The position numbers were made by a program, and so were the translations under genes. From Afipia sp. Root123D2 (GTDB taxonomy: Bacteria; Pseudomonadota; Alphaproteobacteria; Rhizobiales; Xanthobacteraceae): a stretch of DNA of 64,000 bases. The stretch covers positions 194,001 to 258,000 of the forward strand of contig NZ_LMDP01000003.1 in NCBI RefSeq assembly GCF_001425835.1. The letters are read 5' to 3'. Of the stretch, positions 34,926 to 45,931 are shown one piece after another; the first letter of the stretch is position 1; every line of letters begins with the position of its first letter. The notes under the pieces were generated by a model. That model saw only the letters and a program-made list of their open reading frames with translations, made no database searches and was not told the origin of the DNA.

Positions 34926-36743
34926 ATGTCCTTGATCCGCCTCTATCTGCGCGTTCTCGATCTGCTCGGCAAGGAAGCCAGGCTCGGCTGGATTCTCGCC
35001 GTTGCGAACCTGCTGCTGGCGGTGGCGCAGTTCGCCGAGCCGGTCCTGTTCGGCCGCATCGTCGACGTCCTGTCCAACAGCACGACATCGGTAAATCCGT
35101 CAACGTCGCCGTCAACGTCTCCTTGGCCGCTGCTGGCAGCGTGGGTCGGCTTCGGCCTTTTCACCATCGTCTGCAACGCCGGCGTCGCGTTGAACGCGGA
35201 CCGTCTCGCCCATCGCCAGCGGCAGGCCGTGTTGACGAGCTATTTCGATCACATCATGCAGCTTCCGCTCACCTTCCACACCGGCACCCATTCCGGGCGA
35301 CTGATGAAGGTGATGTTGCAAGGCACCGACGCGCTGTGGCGCTTGTGGCTTAGTTTCTTCCGCGAACATTTCGCCGCGATCGTGTCGTTGTTCGTGCTGC
35401 TGCCGCTTTCGCTTTACATCAACTGGCGGCTTTCGATTTTGCTGTTCATCCTGTGCGTGATTTTCACCGTGCTGACGACACTGGTGGTGCGCAAGACCTA
35501 CGGTATGCAGCAGGACGTCGAATCCCATTTCAGCGATCTCGCCGCGCGCGCCTCCGATGCGCTCGGCAATGTCGCGCTTGTGCAGAGCTTCGTCCGCGTC
35601 GATGCCGAAGTGCAGGGCCTGCGCAACGTCGCGGATAAACTGCTGTCGGTGCAGATGCCGGTACTGTCGTGGTGGGCGCTGGTCGCGGTGATGACGCGGG
35701 CTTCGACCACGATCACCATTCTCGCGATTCTCGTCGTGGGGATCGCTCTCAACAGGCAGGGTCTCGCCACCGTCGGCGAAATCGTGATGTTCGTGAGCTT
35801 CTCGACCATGCTGATCCAGAAGCTCGAGCAGGTCGTCAGCTTTATCAACAGCGTCTTCATGGAAGCGCCGCGGCTGCGCGAATTCTTCGACGTGCTCGAT
35901 GCGGTGCCTGCGGTGCGCGACCGGCCCGACGCGATGGACCCCGGCCGCCTTCAGGGTCTGGTGGAATTCGACGACGTTTCGTTCTCCTATGACGGCAAGC
36001 GGCCCGCCGTCGAAGACCTGTCCTTCACGGCATTGCCGGGCCAGACCATCGCGCTGGTCGGCGCCACCGGAGCCGGAAAATCGACCGCGATCGCGCTTCT
36101 TCATCGCGCCTTCGATCCGCAATCGGGCGTCATCAAAGTTGACGGCATGGACGTCCGCGCCCTGACCCTCGCCGGGTTACGCCGGAACATCGGCGTCGTG
36201 TTTCAGGAAGCGCTGCTGTTCAACCGCTCGATCGCCGACAATCTGCGCGTTGGCAAGCCTGACGCGACCGACGAGGAGTTGCGCGCAGCCGCCGCCGGCG
36301 CACATGCGCTGGATTTCATCGAACGCGCCGAACAGAAATTCGACACCAATGCAGGCGAACGCGGACGAATGTTGTCGGGCGGTGAACGCCAGCGCCTGTC
36401 GATCGCACGCGCGCTGCTGAAGGATCCGCCGATCCTGATCCTCGACGAGGCGACCAGCGCGCTCGACGCCGTGACGGAGGCCAAGGTGAATGCGGCGCTC
36501 GATGCCGTGATGAAGGGCCGTACCACATTCGTGATCGCACATCGGCTCTCGACGATCCGCAATGCCACGCGAATTCTCGTCTTCGACAACGGCCGGGTGA
36601 TCGAGAGTGGAACTTTTGACGAACTGGTCCGCAAAGGCGGCTATTTCGCCGGTCTCGCCAAGGCACAATTCATGGTGCAGCAGGCGACGCATACCGGCCG
36701 TCCGTTGCCGCCAGATGCCGCGGAAATCACGAGACCGGAGTGA
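34926..36743 (+). CDS. ndvA: Cyclic beta-1,2-glucan-type ABC exporter (NdvA/ChvA-like)
   Basis: This 605-aa protein has an N-terminal six-helix exporter domain (about 20-310) fused to an ATPase domain: Walker [10 protein letters not shown] (about 378), signature LSGGERQR, Walker [13 protein letters not shown], and H-loop IAHRLST. The start [15 protein letters not shown] and the region [14 protein letters not shown] follow NdvA/ChvA proteins, which export cyclic glucans used in osmoadaptation and plant interaction. A short Ser/Thr-Pro insertion ([17 protein letters not shown]) lies between the first two helices. The name rests on family resemblance. Confidence 0.82.
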   Translation: MSLIRLYLRVLDLLGKEARLGWILAVANLLLAVAQFAEPVLFGRIVDVLSNSTTSVNPSTSPSTSPWPLLAAWVGFGLFTIVCNAGVALNADRLAHRQRQAVLTSYFDHIMQLPLTFHTGTHSGRLMKVMLQGTDALWRLWLSFFREHFAAIVSLFVLLPLSLYINWRLSILLFILCVIFTVLTTLVVRKTYGMQQDVESHFSDLAARASDALGNVALVQSFVRVDAEVQGLRNVADKLLSVQMPVLSWWALVAVMTRASTTITILAILVVGIALNRQGLATVGEIVMFVSFSTMLIQKLEQVVSFINSVFMEAPRLREFFDVLDAVPAVRDRPDAMDPGRLQGLVEFDDVSFSYDGKRPAVEDLSFTALPGQTIALVGATGAGKSTAIALLHRAFDPQSGVIKVDGMDVRALTLAGLRRNIGVVFQEALLFNRSIADNLRVGKPDATDEELRAAAAGAHALDFIERAEQKFDTNAGERGRMLSGGERQRLSIARALLKDPPILILDEATSALDAVTEAKVNAALDAVMKGRTTFVIAHRLSTIRNATRILVFDNGRVIESGTFDELVRKGGYFAGLAKAQFMVQQATHTGRPLPPDAAEITRPE

Positions 36744-36944
36744 GGAAGGGTGTGGGCATCGTCGAAATTTGGCCCATTTCATGGCCGATTGAAGCGGTGA
36801 CCACTGTTCCGGGTCCCCGAGCCGGTATAGGCTTTGGGCAATGCCACATTTGCTTCTGATGGCATGTCCGCATCGAGACCCTGATCGCAAAAATACAACG
36901 ACACAGCTTCCTTCAGGCACGCCTCATAGGACCGGAAACGAATA

Positions 36945-38480
36945 GTGGCTTTTCTCGCTCTGCCTCATCTGTCGTCGCTCCGCCGCCGCGCTGCCATCCT
37001 TGGCATGGCGCTGCTCGCGGTCGGCTTGCTCGCCGCACCGCGCCCGGCCGGTGCGGAAGCGCTGCTGCTGATCGAGGCGGACACCGGCAAGGTTCTGCAA
37101 GCCGAGAACGCCACCTATCCCTGGTATCCCGCGTCCATCACCAAGCTGATGACAGCCTACGTCACGCTGACCGCGGTGAAGCAGGGACGCATCACACTCG
37201 ATACGCTGCTCACTGTTTCTCCGAACGCGACAGCGCAGGCGCCCTCGAAGATGGGTTTCCAGCCCGGCACGCAAGTGACCGTCGATAACGCGCTTAAGAT
37301 GATGATGGTCAAGTCGGCGAACGACATGGCCGTGGTTCTCGCGGAAGGCGTCGGCGGTTCGATCGACGGCTTCTCCGCTGAAATGAATCAGGCCGCGCAG
37401 CGCCTCGGCATGACGCAGACGAGCTACGTCAATCCCAACGGCCTGCCGGCTGACGGACAGATCACCTCGGCGCGCGACATCGGAATCCTGGCGCGCGCGA
37501 TCTTCCGCGACCTGCCTGAATACTCGTACTTCGTTCACATCCCCGCGATCAAATTCGGCCGCCGCATCACCCGCAACTTCAACAAGCTGATCGGCCGCTA
37601 TCCCGGCGCCGATGGCATGAAGACCGGATTCATTTGTGCCTCGGGATTCAATCTCGTCGCCTCTGCCACCCGCAACAACAGGCATCTGATCGCGGTGGTG
37701 CTCGGCGCATCGTCGTCGGCACAGCGCGCGCTCAAGGCTGCGCAACTGCTTGAGCGAGGATTCCAGGGCAACAAGCTCGCGTGGCTGAAACCATCGCTCG
37801 GGACTGTCGACGCTCTCGCCCCGATCGACGCCTCGCCGCCGAACCTGCGCGAGGAGATGTGCGGCCCGAAGCGCAAGCGGCCCGCCGCCGAAAACGAGGA
37901 CGACGATGTCGAGATCAGCGCGTCGGACATGTCCAGCCCGGTGGCAATGTTCGCTGCCGGTAGCCTGCAGGCGCCCGGCGTGAAAATGTCCGATCTGCTG
38001 GCGGGGCCTGCCGCCGCCGCGACCCCGGTGATTGTTTATACCGGCCCGACCAAGACGGGCGCCGCCCTTGCAGCGGCCGATGCCGCCGAGGCCGAGAAAC
38101 AAACCCCGCGGGCACGCGCCAAGAAGGGTAAAAAGGCCCATCAGGACAATCCGAAGATCGCGGCCAAGCCGGACAACAAACCCGATACCAAGTCAGACCC
38201 GAAAACAGCCGCGAAGCCTGCTGCCGCAAAGCCGGCCCCGACGGCGAAGCATCCCGCCAAGCCTGCCGCAACCGCGGATTCCAAATCCAGCAAGACGGCC
38301 GCGGCAAAACCCGCCCCGCACAAGCCTGCAGCCAGCACAGCCGCCGCAGCGCCCAAACCTGCCGCCTCCAAGCCTGTTGCCGCGAAACCTGCTGCGGCCA
38401 AGCCTGCCGCCACCAAGCCCAAAGCCGACAAGAACGGCACCGGCTCCGCTGGGCAAAAGACCGCCGGCGCACCCCGCTGA
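36945..38480 (+). CDS. D-alanyl-D-alanine carboxypeptidase (S11) with long Ala/Lys/Pro tail
   Basis: This 511-aa protein starts at GTG 36945. A signal peptide (AILGMALLAVGLLAAPRPAGA) is followed by the penicillin-binding motifs SITK (catalytic Ser), SAND and KTGF. It trims the D-Ala of peptidoglycan stem peptides in the periplasm. Unlike most S11 enzymes it lacks an obvious C-terminal amphipathic anchor. It has instead an acidic stretch (ENEDDDVEIS) and a ~120-residue low-complexity tail rich in AAKPAA repeats and Lys, which could bind the wall or DNA-like polyanions. The ATG at 37005 gives a shorter signal peptide. Confidence 0.87.
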   Translation: MAFLALPHLSSLRRRAAILGMALLAVGLLAAPRPAGAEALLLIEADTGKVLQAENATYPWYPASITKLMTAYVTLTAVKQGRITLDTLLTVSPNATAQAPSKMGFQPGTQVTVDNALKMMMVKSANDMAVVLAEGVGGSIDGFSAEMNQAAQRLGMTQTSYVNPNGLPADGQITSARDIGILARAIFRDLPEYSYFVHIPAIKFGRRITRNFNKLIGRYPGADGMKTGFICASGFNLVASATRNNRHLIAVVLGASSSAQRALKAAQLLERGFQGNKLAWLKPSLGTVDALAPIDASPPNLREEMCGPKRKRPAAENEDDDVEISASDMSSPVAMFAAGSLQAPGVKMSDLLAGPAAAATPVIVYTGPTKTGAALAAADAAEAEKQTPRARAKKGKKAHQDNPKIAAKPDNKPDTKSDPKTAAKPAAAKPAPTAKHPAKPAATADSKSSKTAAAKPAPHKPAASTAAAAPKPAASKPVAAKPAAAKPAATKPKADKNGTGSAGQKTAGAPR

Positions 38481-38669
38481 GATCATCGCGCAGGCGCGCA
38501 TGGCCGCCGAACAACGGCGCCATCGCATCATTTCATCAAGCCTCATTCGGATTGCGTCGTTAGCGCGCACCGGCTTGCTATGCCCTTCACTTCGCTCAAT
38601 ACTTCGGGGAACCAGGCATCCTGCTTCAAGAACAGGGGCCACGAGGAAACATGCTGAGGGGAAGTGCCA

Positions 38670-40364
38670 ATGGAACGTATCTGGCTCAAGCAGTATCCGG
38701 CTGGAGTGCCCGCCGATATCGATGTTTCGCAGTACGCGTCTCTGGTCGAACTGCTTGAGGAAAGCTTCACGAAATTCCGCGACCGCCGCGCTTTCATCTG
38801 CATGGACAAGGCGATCACCTATCGGGAGCTCGACGAGATGTCGAGCGCGCTCGGCGCCTTCCTGCAAGGCAAGGGGCTGAAGAAGGGCACTCGCGTCGCC
38901 ATCATGATGCCGAACGTTCTGCAGCATCCGATTTCGTCGGCGGCGATCCTGCGTGCCGGCTATGCCGTGGTGAACGTCAATCCGCTCTACACGCCGCGCG
39001 AGCTGGAGCATCAGCTCAAGGATTCCGGCGCCGAAGCCATCATCATTCTGGAAAATTTCGCGCACACGCTGGAAAAGGTGCGGGCGAATACATCGGTGAA
39101 GCACATCATCGTGGGATCGATGGGCGATCTGCTCGGCCTCAAGGGCCTGCTGGTCAACTTCGTGGTTCGCCGGATGAAGAAAATGGTTCCGGCATTTTCG
39201 ATCGCTGGCACGATCGGCTTCAACGAGGCGGTCGCGGCCGGCCGCCGCATGAAACTGAACAAGCCCACCATCACGCAGGACGACGTCGCCTTCCTGCAAT
39301 ACACCGGCGGCACTACCGGCGTATCGAAGGGCGCAACGCTGCTCCACCGCAATATTCTCGCCAACGTGCTGCAGAACGACGCCTGGCTGCAGCCGGCGCT
39401 GCGCAAGCCGCCGCATGTCGATGAACTGTTCATCGTCTGCGCGCTGCCGCTGTATCACATCTTCGCGCTCACCGCGTGCTTCCTGCTGGCGATGCGCGCC
39501 GGCGGCGTCAATCTTCTGATCCCGAACCCGCGCGACATGGCCGGCTTCGTCAAGGAACTGATGAAATATCAGGTCAATAGCTTCCCTGCGGTCAACACGC
39601 TCTACAACGGGCTGCTGCACACGCCGGATTTCGACAAGGTGGATTTCTCGAAACTCAAAACATCGTTCGGCGGCGGCATGGCCGTGCAGAAGCCGGTCGC
39701 CGACAAATGGCTGCAGGTCACCGGCTGCGCGCTGTCGGAAGGATACGGGCTGTCGGAAACCTCGCCGACCCTGACCTGCAACCCTGCCGACACCGATGCC
39801 TTCAGCGGCTCGATCGGATTGCCGGTGTCATCGACCTACATCTCGATCCGCGACGACGACAACAACGAGGTCCCGCTCGGTGAGCCGGGCGAGATTTGCG
39901 CCAAGGGTCCGCAGGTGATGGCGGGTTACTGGAACCGTCCTGAAGAAACAGCAAAGGTGATGACGCCCGATGGCTTCTTCCGCACCGGTGACATCGGCAT
40001 CATGGGCCCGGATGGATACACCAAGATCGTCGACCGCAAGAAGGACATGATTCTGGTCTCCGGCTTCAACGTCTATCCCAACGAGGTCGAGGAAGTGATC
40101 GCCAGCCATCCGGGCGTTCTGGAATGCGCGGTGATCGGCGTCGCAGATCCGAAATCGACCGAAGCCGTCAAGGCTTTCGTGGTCAGGAAGGATCCGAACC
40201 TGACCGCGCAGGATGTCATCAAGTTTGCGGCGACGCAGCTCACCAATTACAAGGTGCCGAAGCACGTCGAGTTCAGGACGGACCTGCCAAAGACCAACGT
40301 CGGCAAGATCCTGCGCCGCGAACTGCGTGACGAGAAGCCCGCGGCTGCCGCGGCGGCAAGCTGA
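38670..40364 (+). CDS. fadD: Long-chain fatty-acid-CoA ligase
   Basis: This protein is 564 aa from ATG 38670 with GAGGGGAAG upstream; a GTG two codons before is less likely. ANL-family motifs are complete: FLQYTGGTTGVSKGA (P-loop-like), EGYGLSETSP, GYWNRPEETAKV, FRTGDIG, VDRKKDMILVSGFNVYPNEVEE and the C-terminal lysine in TNVGKILRREL. It activates fatty acids as acyl-AMP then acyl-CoA at the membrane. It stands with no beta-oxidation partners nearby. Confidence 0.9.
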   Translation: MERIWLKQYPAGVPADIDVSQYASLVELLEESFTKFRDRRAFICMDKAITYRELDEMSSALGAFLQGKGLKKGTRVAIMMPNVLQHPISSAAILRAGYAVVNVNPLYTPRELEHQLKDSGAEAIIILENFAHTLEKVRANTSVKHIIVGSMGDLLGLKGLLVNFVVRRMKKMVPAFSIAGTIGFNEAVAAGRRMKLNKPTITQDDVAFLQYTGGTTGVSKGATLLHRNILANVLQNDAWLQPALRKPPHVDELFIVCALPLYHIFALTACFLLAMRAGGVNLLIPNPRDMAGFVKELMKYQVNSFPAVNTLYNGLLHTPDFDKVDFSKLKTSFGGGMAVQKPVADKWLQVTGCALSEGYGLSETSPTLTCNPADTDAFSGSIGLPVSSTYISIRDDDNNEVPLGEPGEICAKGPQVMAGYWNRPEETAKVMTPDGFFRTGDIGIMGPDGYTKIVDRKKDMILVSGFNVYPNEVEEVIASHPGVLECAVIGVADPKSTEAVKAFVVRKDPNLTAQDVIKFAATQLTNYKVPKHVEFRTDLPKTNVGKILRRELRDEKPAAAAAAS

Positions 40365-40383
40365 CGCGAGGTTTTCGGAACTG

Positions 40384-40933
40384 ATGACTTCATCGAACGT
40401 GACACCGGACGACATCCTGACCTTCTGGCGGGATGCCGGACCGGATCGTTGGTACGCCAAGAGCGCCGCCTTCGACGACAGCATACGAGATCGCTTTCTG
40501 GGCGTATGGGAGAAGGCGCACGCTGGCGATCTGGCGTCATGGGAAACCACCGACGAAGGAGCACTGGCGCTGATCCTTGTGCTGGACCAGTTCTCGCGCA
40601 ACATGTTCCGCGACGATCCGCGCGCTTTTTCCGCTGACAGGCTGGCGCGCGATGTGGCAAACCGCGCCATCGCACGGGGCGTCGATCAGCGCATCGACAC
40701 CAGCCTGCGCGCGTTCATGTATCTGCCGTTCGAACATTCCGAGGATATGGCCGATCAGGAACGCTGCCTCGCGCTGTTTCGCGCTCGGCGATGCGGACAG
40801 CCTGAAATGGGCCGAACTTCACACCGACATCATTCGCAAGTTCGGGCGCTTTCCTCATCGCAACATCGCGCTCGGTCGCCAGACCACCGCCGAGGAGGCC
40901 GCTTTCCTCGCCGATGGCGGATTTTCCGGCTAA
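40384..40933 (+). pseudogene. DUF924 family protein, broken by a single-base frameshift
   Basis: From ATG 40384 the frame encodes typical DUF924 text: PDDILTFWRDAGPDRWY, LVLDQFSRNMFRDDPRAF, YLPFEHSEDMADQERCLALF. After about 40780 the family continues in the +1 frame (ALGDADSLKWAELHTDIIRKFGRFPHRN) to the stop at 40931-40933. One extra base near 40783 explains the shift. The combined product would be about 182 aa, normal for the family. Either a recent inactivation or a base-call error. Confidence 0.82.
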
Positions 40934-41134
40934 CGCATTTTCGAGCGAAGCGGATACCGTCGCGTGAAGAAAACGCGTCACGAGAAAAATCCATAGCGTC
41001 GTTTCACGTCCGTCAGAAGCGACGCCATGGCGGCCGCCATCCAACCAAATCCTTGCTATTCCGCGTCGAACCGTCGCGCGGCTCGCTGCCGACCGGCTCA
41101 CTGCCGATTCCTGGGATCAACGGTCGTGTCATTC

Positions 41135-42511
41135 ATGGAAGCTGACAGCGCCTCTGGAGCGCAGCCTGCGGGTTTGATCGCTCGCCTGCGTGGGCTGCTG
41201 GGCGGCACCGCCGAAGCCTCGCTGACCAAGCGTCTCGCCGGGACCATCTTCATCATCCGCGTCATCAGCGCTGCCCTTGCCTATCTCGCGCAGATTCTGC
41301 TCGCACGCTGGATGGGCGGCTCCGACTACGGCACCTACGTCTATGTCTGGACCTGGGTTCTGCTCCTCGGCAGCGTGATGGATTTCGGCATCGCCGTGTC
41401 CGCCCAGAAAATCATTCCGGAGTATCGCGCCAGCGGCGAACTGGCGCTGCTGCGCGGCTTCCTCTCCGGCAGCCGCTGGATGACCTTCGGTGTCTCCAGC
41501 ATCATCGCGCTGCTGCTCGCAGGTCTGGTCAAAGCCATATCGCCATGGATCAGCGAGCAGGACATCGTTCCGCTTTACATCGGCTGCCTCACTCTTCCGG
41601 CCTTCGTCGTCGCCAACACCCAGGACGGCCTCGCCCGATCGCACGACTGGATGCGGCTCGGCCTGATGCCGCAATTCATCATCCGACAGTCGCTGATCAT
41701 CGGCTTCACCGCCGGTGCGTTCGTGCTCGGGATGCAACTCGGCGCGACGCTGGCGATGGCCGCGAGCGCCGCAGCGGTATGGATCGCGATGATCGGCCAG
41801 ATGATCGTTCTCAATCGCCGCCTGCGCGGCAGCGTCGATCCCGGGCCCAAAGCGTACGACATGCCGAACTGGCTGAAAGTCTCGCTGCCGATCATGATGG
41901 TCGAAGGCTTCTATCTGCTGCTGTCCTACACCGACGTGCTGGTGCTGCAGCAATTCCGGTCATCGGAAGAAGTCGGCATCTACTTCGCGGTGGTGAAGAC
42001 GCTGGCGCTGGTGTCGTTCATCCACTACGCGATGTCGGCCACCACGGCGCACCGCTTCACCGAATATCACGCGTCAGGCGACACCGAACGACTCTCGGCT
42101 TACGTCGCGCACGCGATCAAATGGACGTTCTGGCCGTCGGTGGTGGCCACCGCGGTGTTGCTGGCAATGGGCAAGCCGCTGCTGTGGCTGTTCGGCCCGC
42201 AGTTCACCGTCGGCTACGGCATGATGTTCGTCGCCGCCATCGGGTTGATCGTCCGTTCGGCGGTCGGGCCGGTCGAACGGCTGCTCAACATGAGCGGCAA
42301 CCAGAACAGTTGCGCGATGGCCTATGCTCTGGCCTTCGTTATGAACCTGGTGCTCTGCCTCGCGCTGGTACCGAAATTCGGCGGCTATGGCGCCGCCGCC
42401 GCGACCTCGGTCTCGCTCGCTTTCGAAACCGTGCTGCTGTTCTGGGTCACCAAGCGGAAACTCGGGCTGCACGTGTTCGCGTTCGGGCAAAAGCCGAAAG
42501 CGGCGGCTTAA
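41135..42511 (+). CDS. Oligosaccharide flippase/polysaccharide biosynthesis membrane protein
   Basis: This protein is 458 aa from ATG 41135, with about 12 hydrophobic segments across the length. The N-terminal block RLAGTIFIIRVISAALAYLAQILLARWMGGSDYGTYVYVW is the Wzx/MATE-like flippase start. The middle LPIMMVEGFYLLLSYTDVLVLQQF and late LLNMSGNQN are also typical. It likely flips lipid-linked sugars across the inner membrane. No glycosyltransferases are adjacent. The last bases overlap the stop of the convergent dehydrogenase. Confidence 0.82.
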   Translation: MEADSASGAQPAGLIARLRGLLGGTAEASLTKRLAGTIFIIRVISAALAYLAQILLARWMGGSDYGTYVYVWTWVLLLGSVMDFGIAVSAQKIIPEYRASGELALLRGFLSGSRWMTFGVSSIIALLLAGLVKAISPWISEQDIVPLYIGCLTLPAFVVANTQDGLARSHDWMRLGLMPQFIIRQSLIIGFTAGAFVLGMQLGATLAMAASAAAVWIAMIGQMIVLNRRLRGSVDPGPKAYDMPNWLKVSLPIMMVEGFYLLLSYTDVLVLQQFRSSEEVGIYFAVVKTLALVSFIHYAMSATTAHRFTEYHASGDTERLSAYVAHAIKWTFWPSVVATAVLLAMGKPLLWLFGPQFTVGYGMMFVAAIGLIVRSAVGPVERLLNMSGNQNSCAMAYALAFVMNLVLCLALVPKFGGYGAAAATSVSLAFETVLLFWVTKRKLGLHVFAFGQKPKAAA

Positions 42512-43296
42512 GCCGCCGTCCAGCCGCCATCGATCGACAGGTTCGCGCCGGTGATCTGGCTCGCCTCGTCGCTGCACAGATAGAGCGCGAGCGACGCAAC
42601 CTGATCCGAGGTGACGAACTCCTTGGTCGGCTGCGCCGCCAGCATCACGTCCTTGATGACCTGATCCTTGGTCATGTTGCGCGCCTTCATGGTGTCGGGG
42701 ATCTGCCGCTCGACCAGCGGCGTCCAGACATATCCGGGGCTGATGCAGTTGCAGGTGATCTTGTGGGTCGCTAGCTCAAGCGCGACCGTCTTGGTCAGGC
42801 CGGCGATGCCGTGCTTGGCGGCGATATAGGCCGACTTGAACGGCGAAGCGACCATGGAATGAGCCGAAGCAGTGCTGATGATCCGGCCCCAGCCGCGCTT
42901 CTTCATGCCGGGCACCGCGGCGCGGATGCCATGAAACGCCGATGACAGATTGATGGCGATGATCGCGTCCCATTTGTCGAGCGGAAACTCCTCGACCGGG
43001 GAAACGAACTGGATGCCGGCATTGTTGATGAGAATATCCACCGAGCCGAACGTCTTCTCTCCGAGCGCGACCATGTCCGCGATTTCGGCTGGCCGGGTCA
43101 TGTCGGCAGGAGAATAGATAGCCTTGACCTTGAATTCGGTCTCGATCGCGGAGCGTTCCTTCTCGATGTCGGCGGCCTCGCCCATGCCGTTGATGACAAC
43201 GTTGGCGCCAGCCTTCGCCATTGTCCGCGCATACGCCAGCCCGATGCCGCTGGTCGATCCCGTCACCACCGCCGTTTTGCCTGTCAAAGACACCAT
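42508..43296 (-). CDS. 3-hydroxybutyrate dehydrogenase (SDR family)
   Basis: This 262-aa protein has the cofactor loop TGSTSGIG, NNAG (N91-N92-A93-G94), catalytic Ser/Tyr/Lys in IISTASAHSM and SAYIAAKHG, and a C-terminal SIDGGWTA. The VSLTGKTAVVTGSTSGIGL start and the QFVSPVEEFP segment are those of D-3-hydroxybutyrate dehydrogenases, which oxidise PHB breakdown products to acetoacetate with NAD+. It is convergent and four-base overlapping with the flippase gene. Confidence 0.9.
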   Translation of the reverse strand: MVSLTGKTAVVTGSTSGIGLAYARTMAKAGANVVINGMGEAADIEKERSAIETEFKVKAIYSPADMTRPAEIADMVALGEKTFGSVDILINNAGIQFVSPVEEFPLDKWDAIIAINLSSAFHGIRAAVPGMKKRGWGRIISTASAHSMVASPFKSAYIAAKHGIAGLTKTVALELATHKITCNCISPGYVWTPLVERQIPDTMKARNMTKDQVIKDVMLAAQPTKEFVTSDQVASLALYLCSDEASQITGANLSIDGGWTAA

Positions 43297-43406
43297 CGCT
43301 CGCTCCTGATTTCACATCTGCCGTCGCGTCATGGCGGCACGGGGCACCGTGGCGTCAGTTCGCTGTGGCGTCAATGTCAGGAAAGCAACGAGCGATCAAT
43401 CCCGTT

Positions 43407-43916
43407 TTACGGGCGGTCGGGTGCGGCGAGGATCAGGGTCCAGAACACCTTGTATTTGGTGTTCGGCGCATAGGCCGTGGCGATGCCCATTTTCGTGACG
43501 CCGCCCGCCAGCATGTTGGCGCGGTGAGGCGGCGAATCGCGCCAACCCGAAAAAGCTTCCGCCAGCGTATGGTAACCCGCTGACACGTTCTCGACCGCCT
43601 TGGAGGCATCGAACCCGGACGCTTCCACGCGCTTCTTCAGCGGCCCGGCAACATTGTGATCGAGCTTGTTGCGACTCGCCATCGCCTGCGATTGGGCCTC
43701 AGCGGCCTTCATCAGTTCCGGGTCGATGACGACAGCGCCCAGACCGTTGTTCTGGCGATAACCGGTGATCATCGATGCGGCCATTGCCGCGTCGACACGG
43801 GCGCCTGCGCTTGCCATACTTTTGTAGAAAGCAGGCTGTTCCGTCGAGGGCTCGTAATTGCCCGCGCAACTCATCAGCAACAGCAGGCCGACAACAGCCC
43901 CCACCAAACGCAGCAT
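43407..43916 (-). CDS. CAP-domain (SCP-like) lipoprotein
   Basis: This protein is 169 aa from ATG 43916 with a GGGGAT ribosome site. Residues 1-18 end in LLLMSCAG, a lipobox with Cys17 as lipidation site. The rest is a CAP domain: AASMITGYRQNNGLGAVVIDPELMKAAEAQSQAMAS, KLDHN, ENVSAGYHTLAEAFSGWRDSPPHRANML. Members bind lipids or act in the cell envelope. It is isolated from operons. Confidence 0.85.
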   Translation of the reverse strand: MLRLVGAVVGLLLLMSCAGNYEPSTEQPAFYKSMASAGARVDAAMAASMITGYRQNNGLGAVVIDPELMKAAEAQSQAMASRNKLDHNVAGPLKKRVEASGFDASKAVENVSAGYHTLAEAFSGWRDSPPHRANMLAGGVTKMGIATAYAPNTKYKVFWTLILAAPDRP

Positions 43917-44010
43917 CGCGATCCCCAAATCAATGACGGATCGTTGTTGCACAGGAACAGTGGCTGAAAAGTGAACGAAGGGGCTGCCTCACCAACCAGA
44001 GTTCGAAACT

Positions 44011-45060
44011 TCAGGCTGGTGTTGCGAAAATCCGGTAACGGCGGGGCTGCAGACTGACGGTCTCACCGGTCTGGAGATCGCGGTCGCGCGGCGCATCGAT
44101 CTCGATCAGCATTTCCTCGCCATTGACCTGCAGGGCAACGTCCGCCCGCTGGGTCGGACCGAATGCGCGGACACGTTTGACATCTCCCTCGATCACGCCG
44201 TTGCCGGGCGCGAGGATCGCGACGTCATGGCGACGGATGAACAGCCGGGACGGCCCCGACGCCATCTCGCGAGACGCCAGATTGAGCACCTTGTCGCCCA
44301 GATTGACCCGGCCATCGCACACCTTCACCGGCAGGATGATCGATTCGCCAATAAAGCTGTGAACGAACGCTGTCGCCGGATTGTCGTAGACCTCGCTTGG
44401 CGTGCCGATCTGCTCGATCCTGCCCTTGTCCATCACCACCACCCGGTTGGCGACTTCAAGTGCTTCTTCCTGATCGTGGGTGACGAAGATCGATGTGACG
44501 TGGATTTCCTCGTGAAGCTGGCGCAGCCAGCGCCGCAGTTCCTTGCGGACCTTGGCGTCCAGCGCGCCGAACGGCTCGTCGAGCAGCAGGATGCGCGGCT
44601 CGATCGCCAGCGCCCGTGCCAGCGCGATGCGCTGACGCTGGCCGCCGGACAACTGGTTCGGATAACGCTCGGCAAGCCAGTCGAGCTGGACCAGATCGAG
44701 CAGTTCCTTGACGCGCTTGCGGATGCGCTCCTCGCTGGGGCGAACGGCGCGCGGCTGGACGCGAAGCCCGAACGCGACATTTTCAAATACGTTCATATGC
44801 CGGAACAGCGCGTAATGCTGGAATACGAAACCGACATGCCGCTCGCCCGCACCGCGCGCCAACGCATTTTCGCCGTCGAAGCTCACCGTGCCGGCATCCG
44901 GCCAATCGAGCCCGGCGATAATCCGCAACAGCGACGTCTTGCCGGAGCCGGACGGTCCCAGCAACGCCACGAGTTCACCGCTGCCGACCTTGAGATCGAC
45001 GCTGTCGAGTGCCGTGAAGGAACCGAATTTCTTCACGATGTTGCGAACTTCAATCGTCAC
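44011..45060 (-). CDS. cysA: Sulfate/thiosulfate ABC transporter ATP-binding protein
   Basis: This protein is 349 aa from GTG 45060, overlapping the cysW stop. Walker [10 protein letters not shown], signature QLSGGQRQR, Walker [13 protein letters not shown], and HDQEEA with a C-terminal regulatory domain ([21 protein letters not shown]) that matches the TOBE-like CysA tail. It powers sulfate import through CysT/CysW. Last gene of the minus-strand sulfur run. Confidence 0.93.
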   Translation of the reverse strand: MTIEVRNIVKKFGSFTALDSVDLKVGSGELVALLGPSGSGKTSLLRIIAGLDWPDAGTVSFDGENALARGAGERHVGFVFQHYALFRHMNVFENVAFGLRVQPRAVRPSEERIRKRVKELLDLVQLDWLAERYPNQLSGGQRQRIALARALAIEPRILLLDEPFGALDAKVRKELRRWLRQLHEEIHVTSIFVTHDQEEALEVANRVVVMDKGRIEQIGTPSEVYDNPATAFVHSFIGESIILPVKVCDGRVNLGDKVLNLASREMASGPSRLFIRRHDVAILAPGNGVIEGDVKRVRAFGPTQRADVALQVNGEEMLIEIDAPRDRDLQTGETVSLQPRRYRIFATPA

Positions 45061-45916
45061 TTGGCACTTGCCCCTGTTCGAGACGGCTTTCGAGAACGGT
45101 TTTGATGACCAGCGTGACCAGCGCCAGAAATGCCAGCAGCGAGGCGATCGCGAACGAGGTCACGAACTGGTACTCATTATAGAGAATTTCAACCAGCAGC
45201 GGCATGGTGTTGGTCTCGCCGCGGATGTGACCAGATACCACAGACACCGCGCCAAATTCGCCCATGGCGCGGGCGTTGCAAAGCAGAACGCCGTACAGCA
45301 CGCCCCATTTTATGTTCGGAATGGTGACGCGCAGGAATGTCCGCAGGCCAGACGCGCCGAGAGAAATCGCGGCCTCTTCTTCCTGCGTCCCCTGCTCCTG
45401 CATCAGCGGTATCAGCTCCCGCGCCACGAATGGGAAGGTGACGAACGTGGTTGCCAGAACGATGCCGGGGACGGCGAACAGGATGCGAATATCGTGCTCG
45501 TTCAGCCAGGTGCCGAAATAGCCCTGCGCGCCGAACAACAGCACGAACACCAGACCGGCGATCACCGGGCTGACCGAGAACGGTAGATCGATCAGCGTGA
45601 TGAGAAGTGTCTTGCCGGGAAACTCGAACTTGGCGATCGCCCACGCCGCCATGACCCCGAACACAAGATTGAGGCTGACGGATATCACGGCGACAAGCAA
45701 CGTCAGGCGGATCGCCGACAGGGCCTCCGGATCCGACAAGACGGCAAGATAGTCGCCGACGCCCTTGGAAAACGCCTGACTGAAGACCACCAGCAAAGGC
45801 AGGACGACAAAAATCGTCAGAAACGTTACCGCCACGCCAATGATGACCAGCCGCACAAGAGCCGGCTCGGTTCGCGCGTCCTTCATGTAGAGGCGGGTTG
45901 GCTCAGTCCAGCTCAT
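45050..45916 (-). CDS. cysW: Sulfate ABC transporter permease subunit CysW
   Basis: This 288-aa protein has six membrane segments and the inner-membrane ABC loop [27 protein letters not shown], the EAA motif that docks CysA. It pairs with CysT to form the sulfate channel. It begins 15 bases after the cysT stop and overlaps cysA by 11 bases. Confidence 0.92.
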   Translation of the reverse strand: MSWTEPTRLYMKDARTEPALVRLVIIGVAVTFLTIFVVLPLLVVFSQAFSKGVGDYLAVLSDPEALSAIRLTLLVAVISVSLNLVFGVMAAWAIAKFEFPGKTLLITLIDLPFSVSPVIAGLVFVLLFGAQGYFGTWLNEHDIRILFAVPGIVLATTFVTFPFVARELIPLMQEQGTQEEEAAISLGASGLRTFLRVTIPNIKWGVLYGVLLCNARAMGEFGAVSVVSGHIRGETNTMPLLVEILYNEYQFVTSFAIASLLAFLALVTLVIKTVLESRLEQGQVPSDD

Positions 45917-45931
45917 CTTCGATTGACCAGT

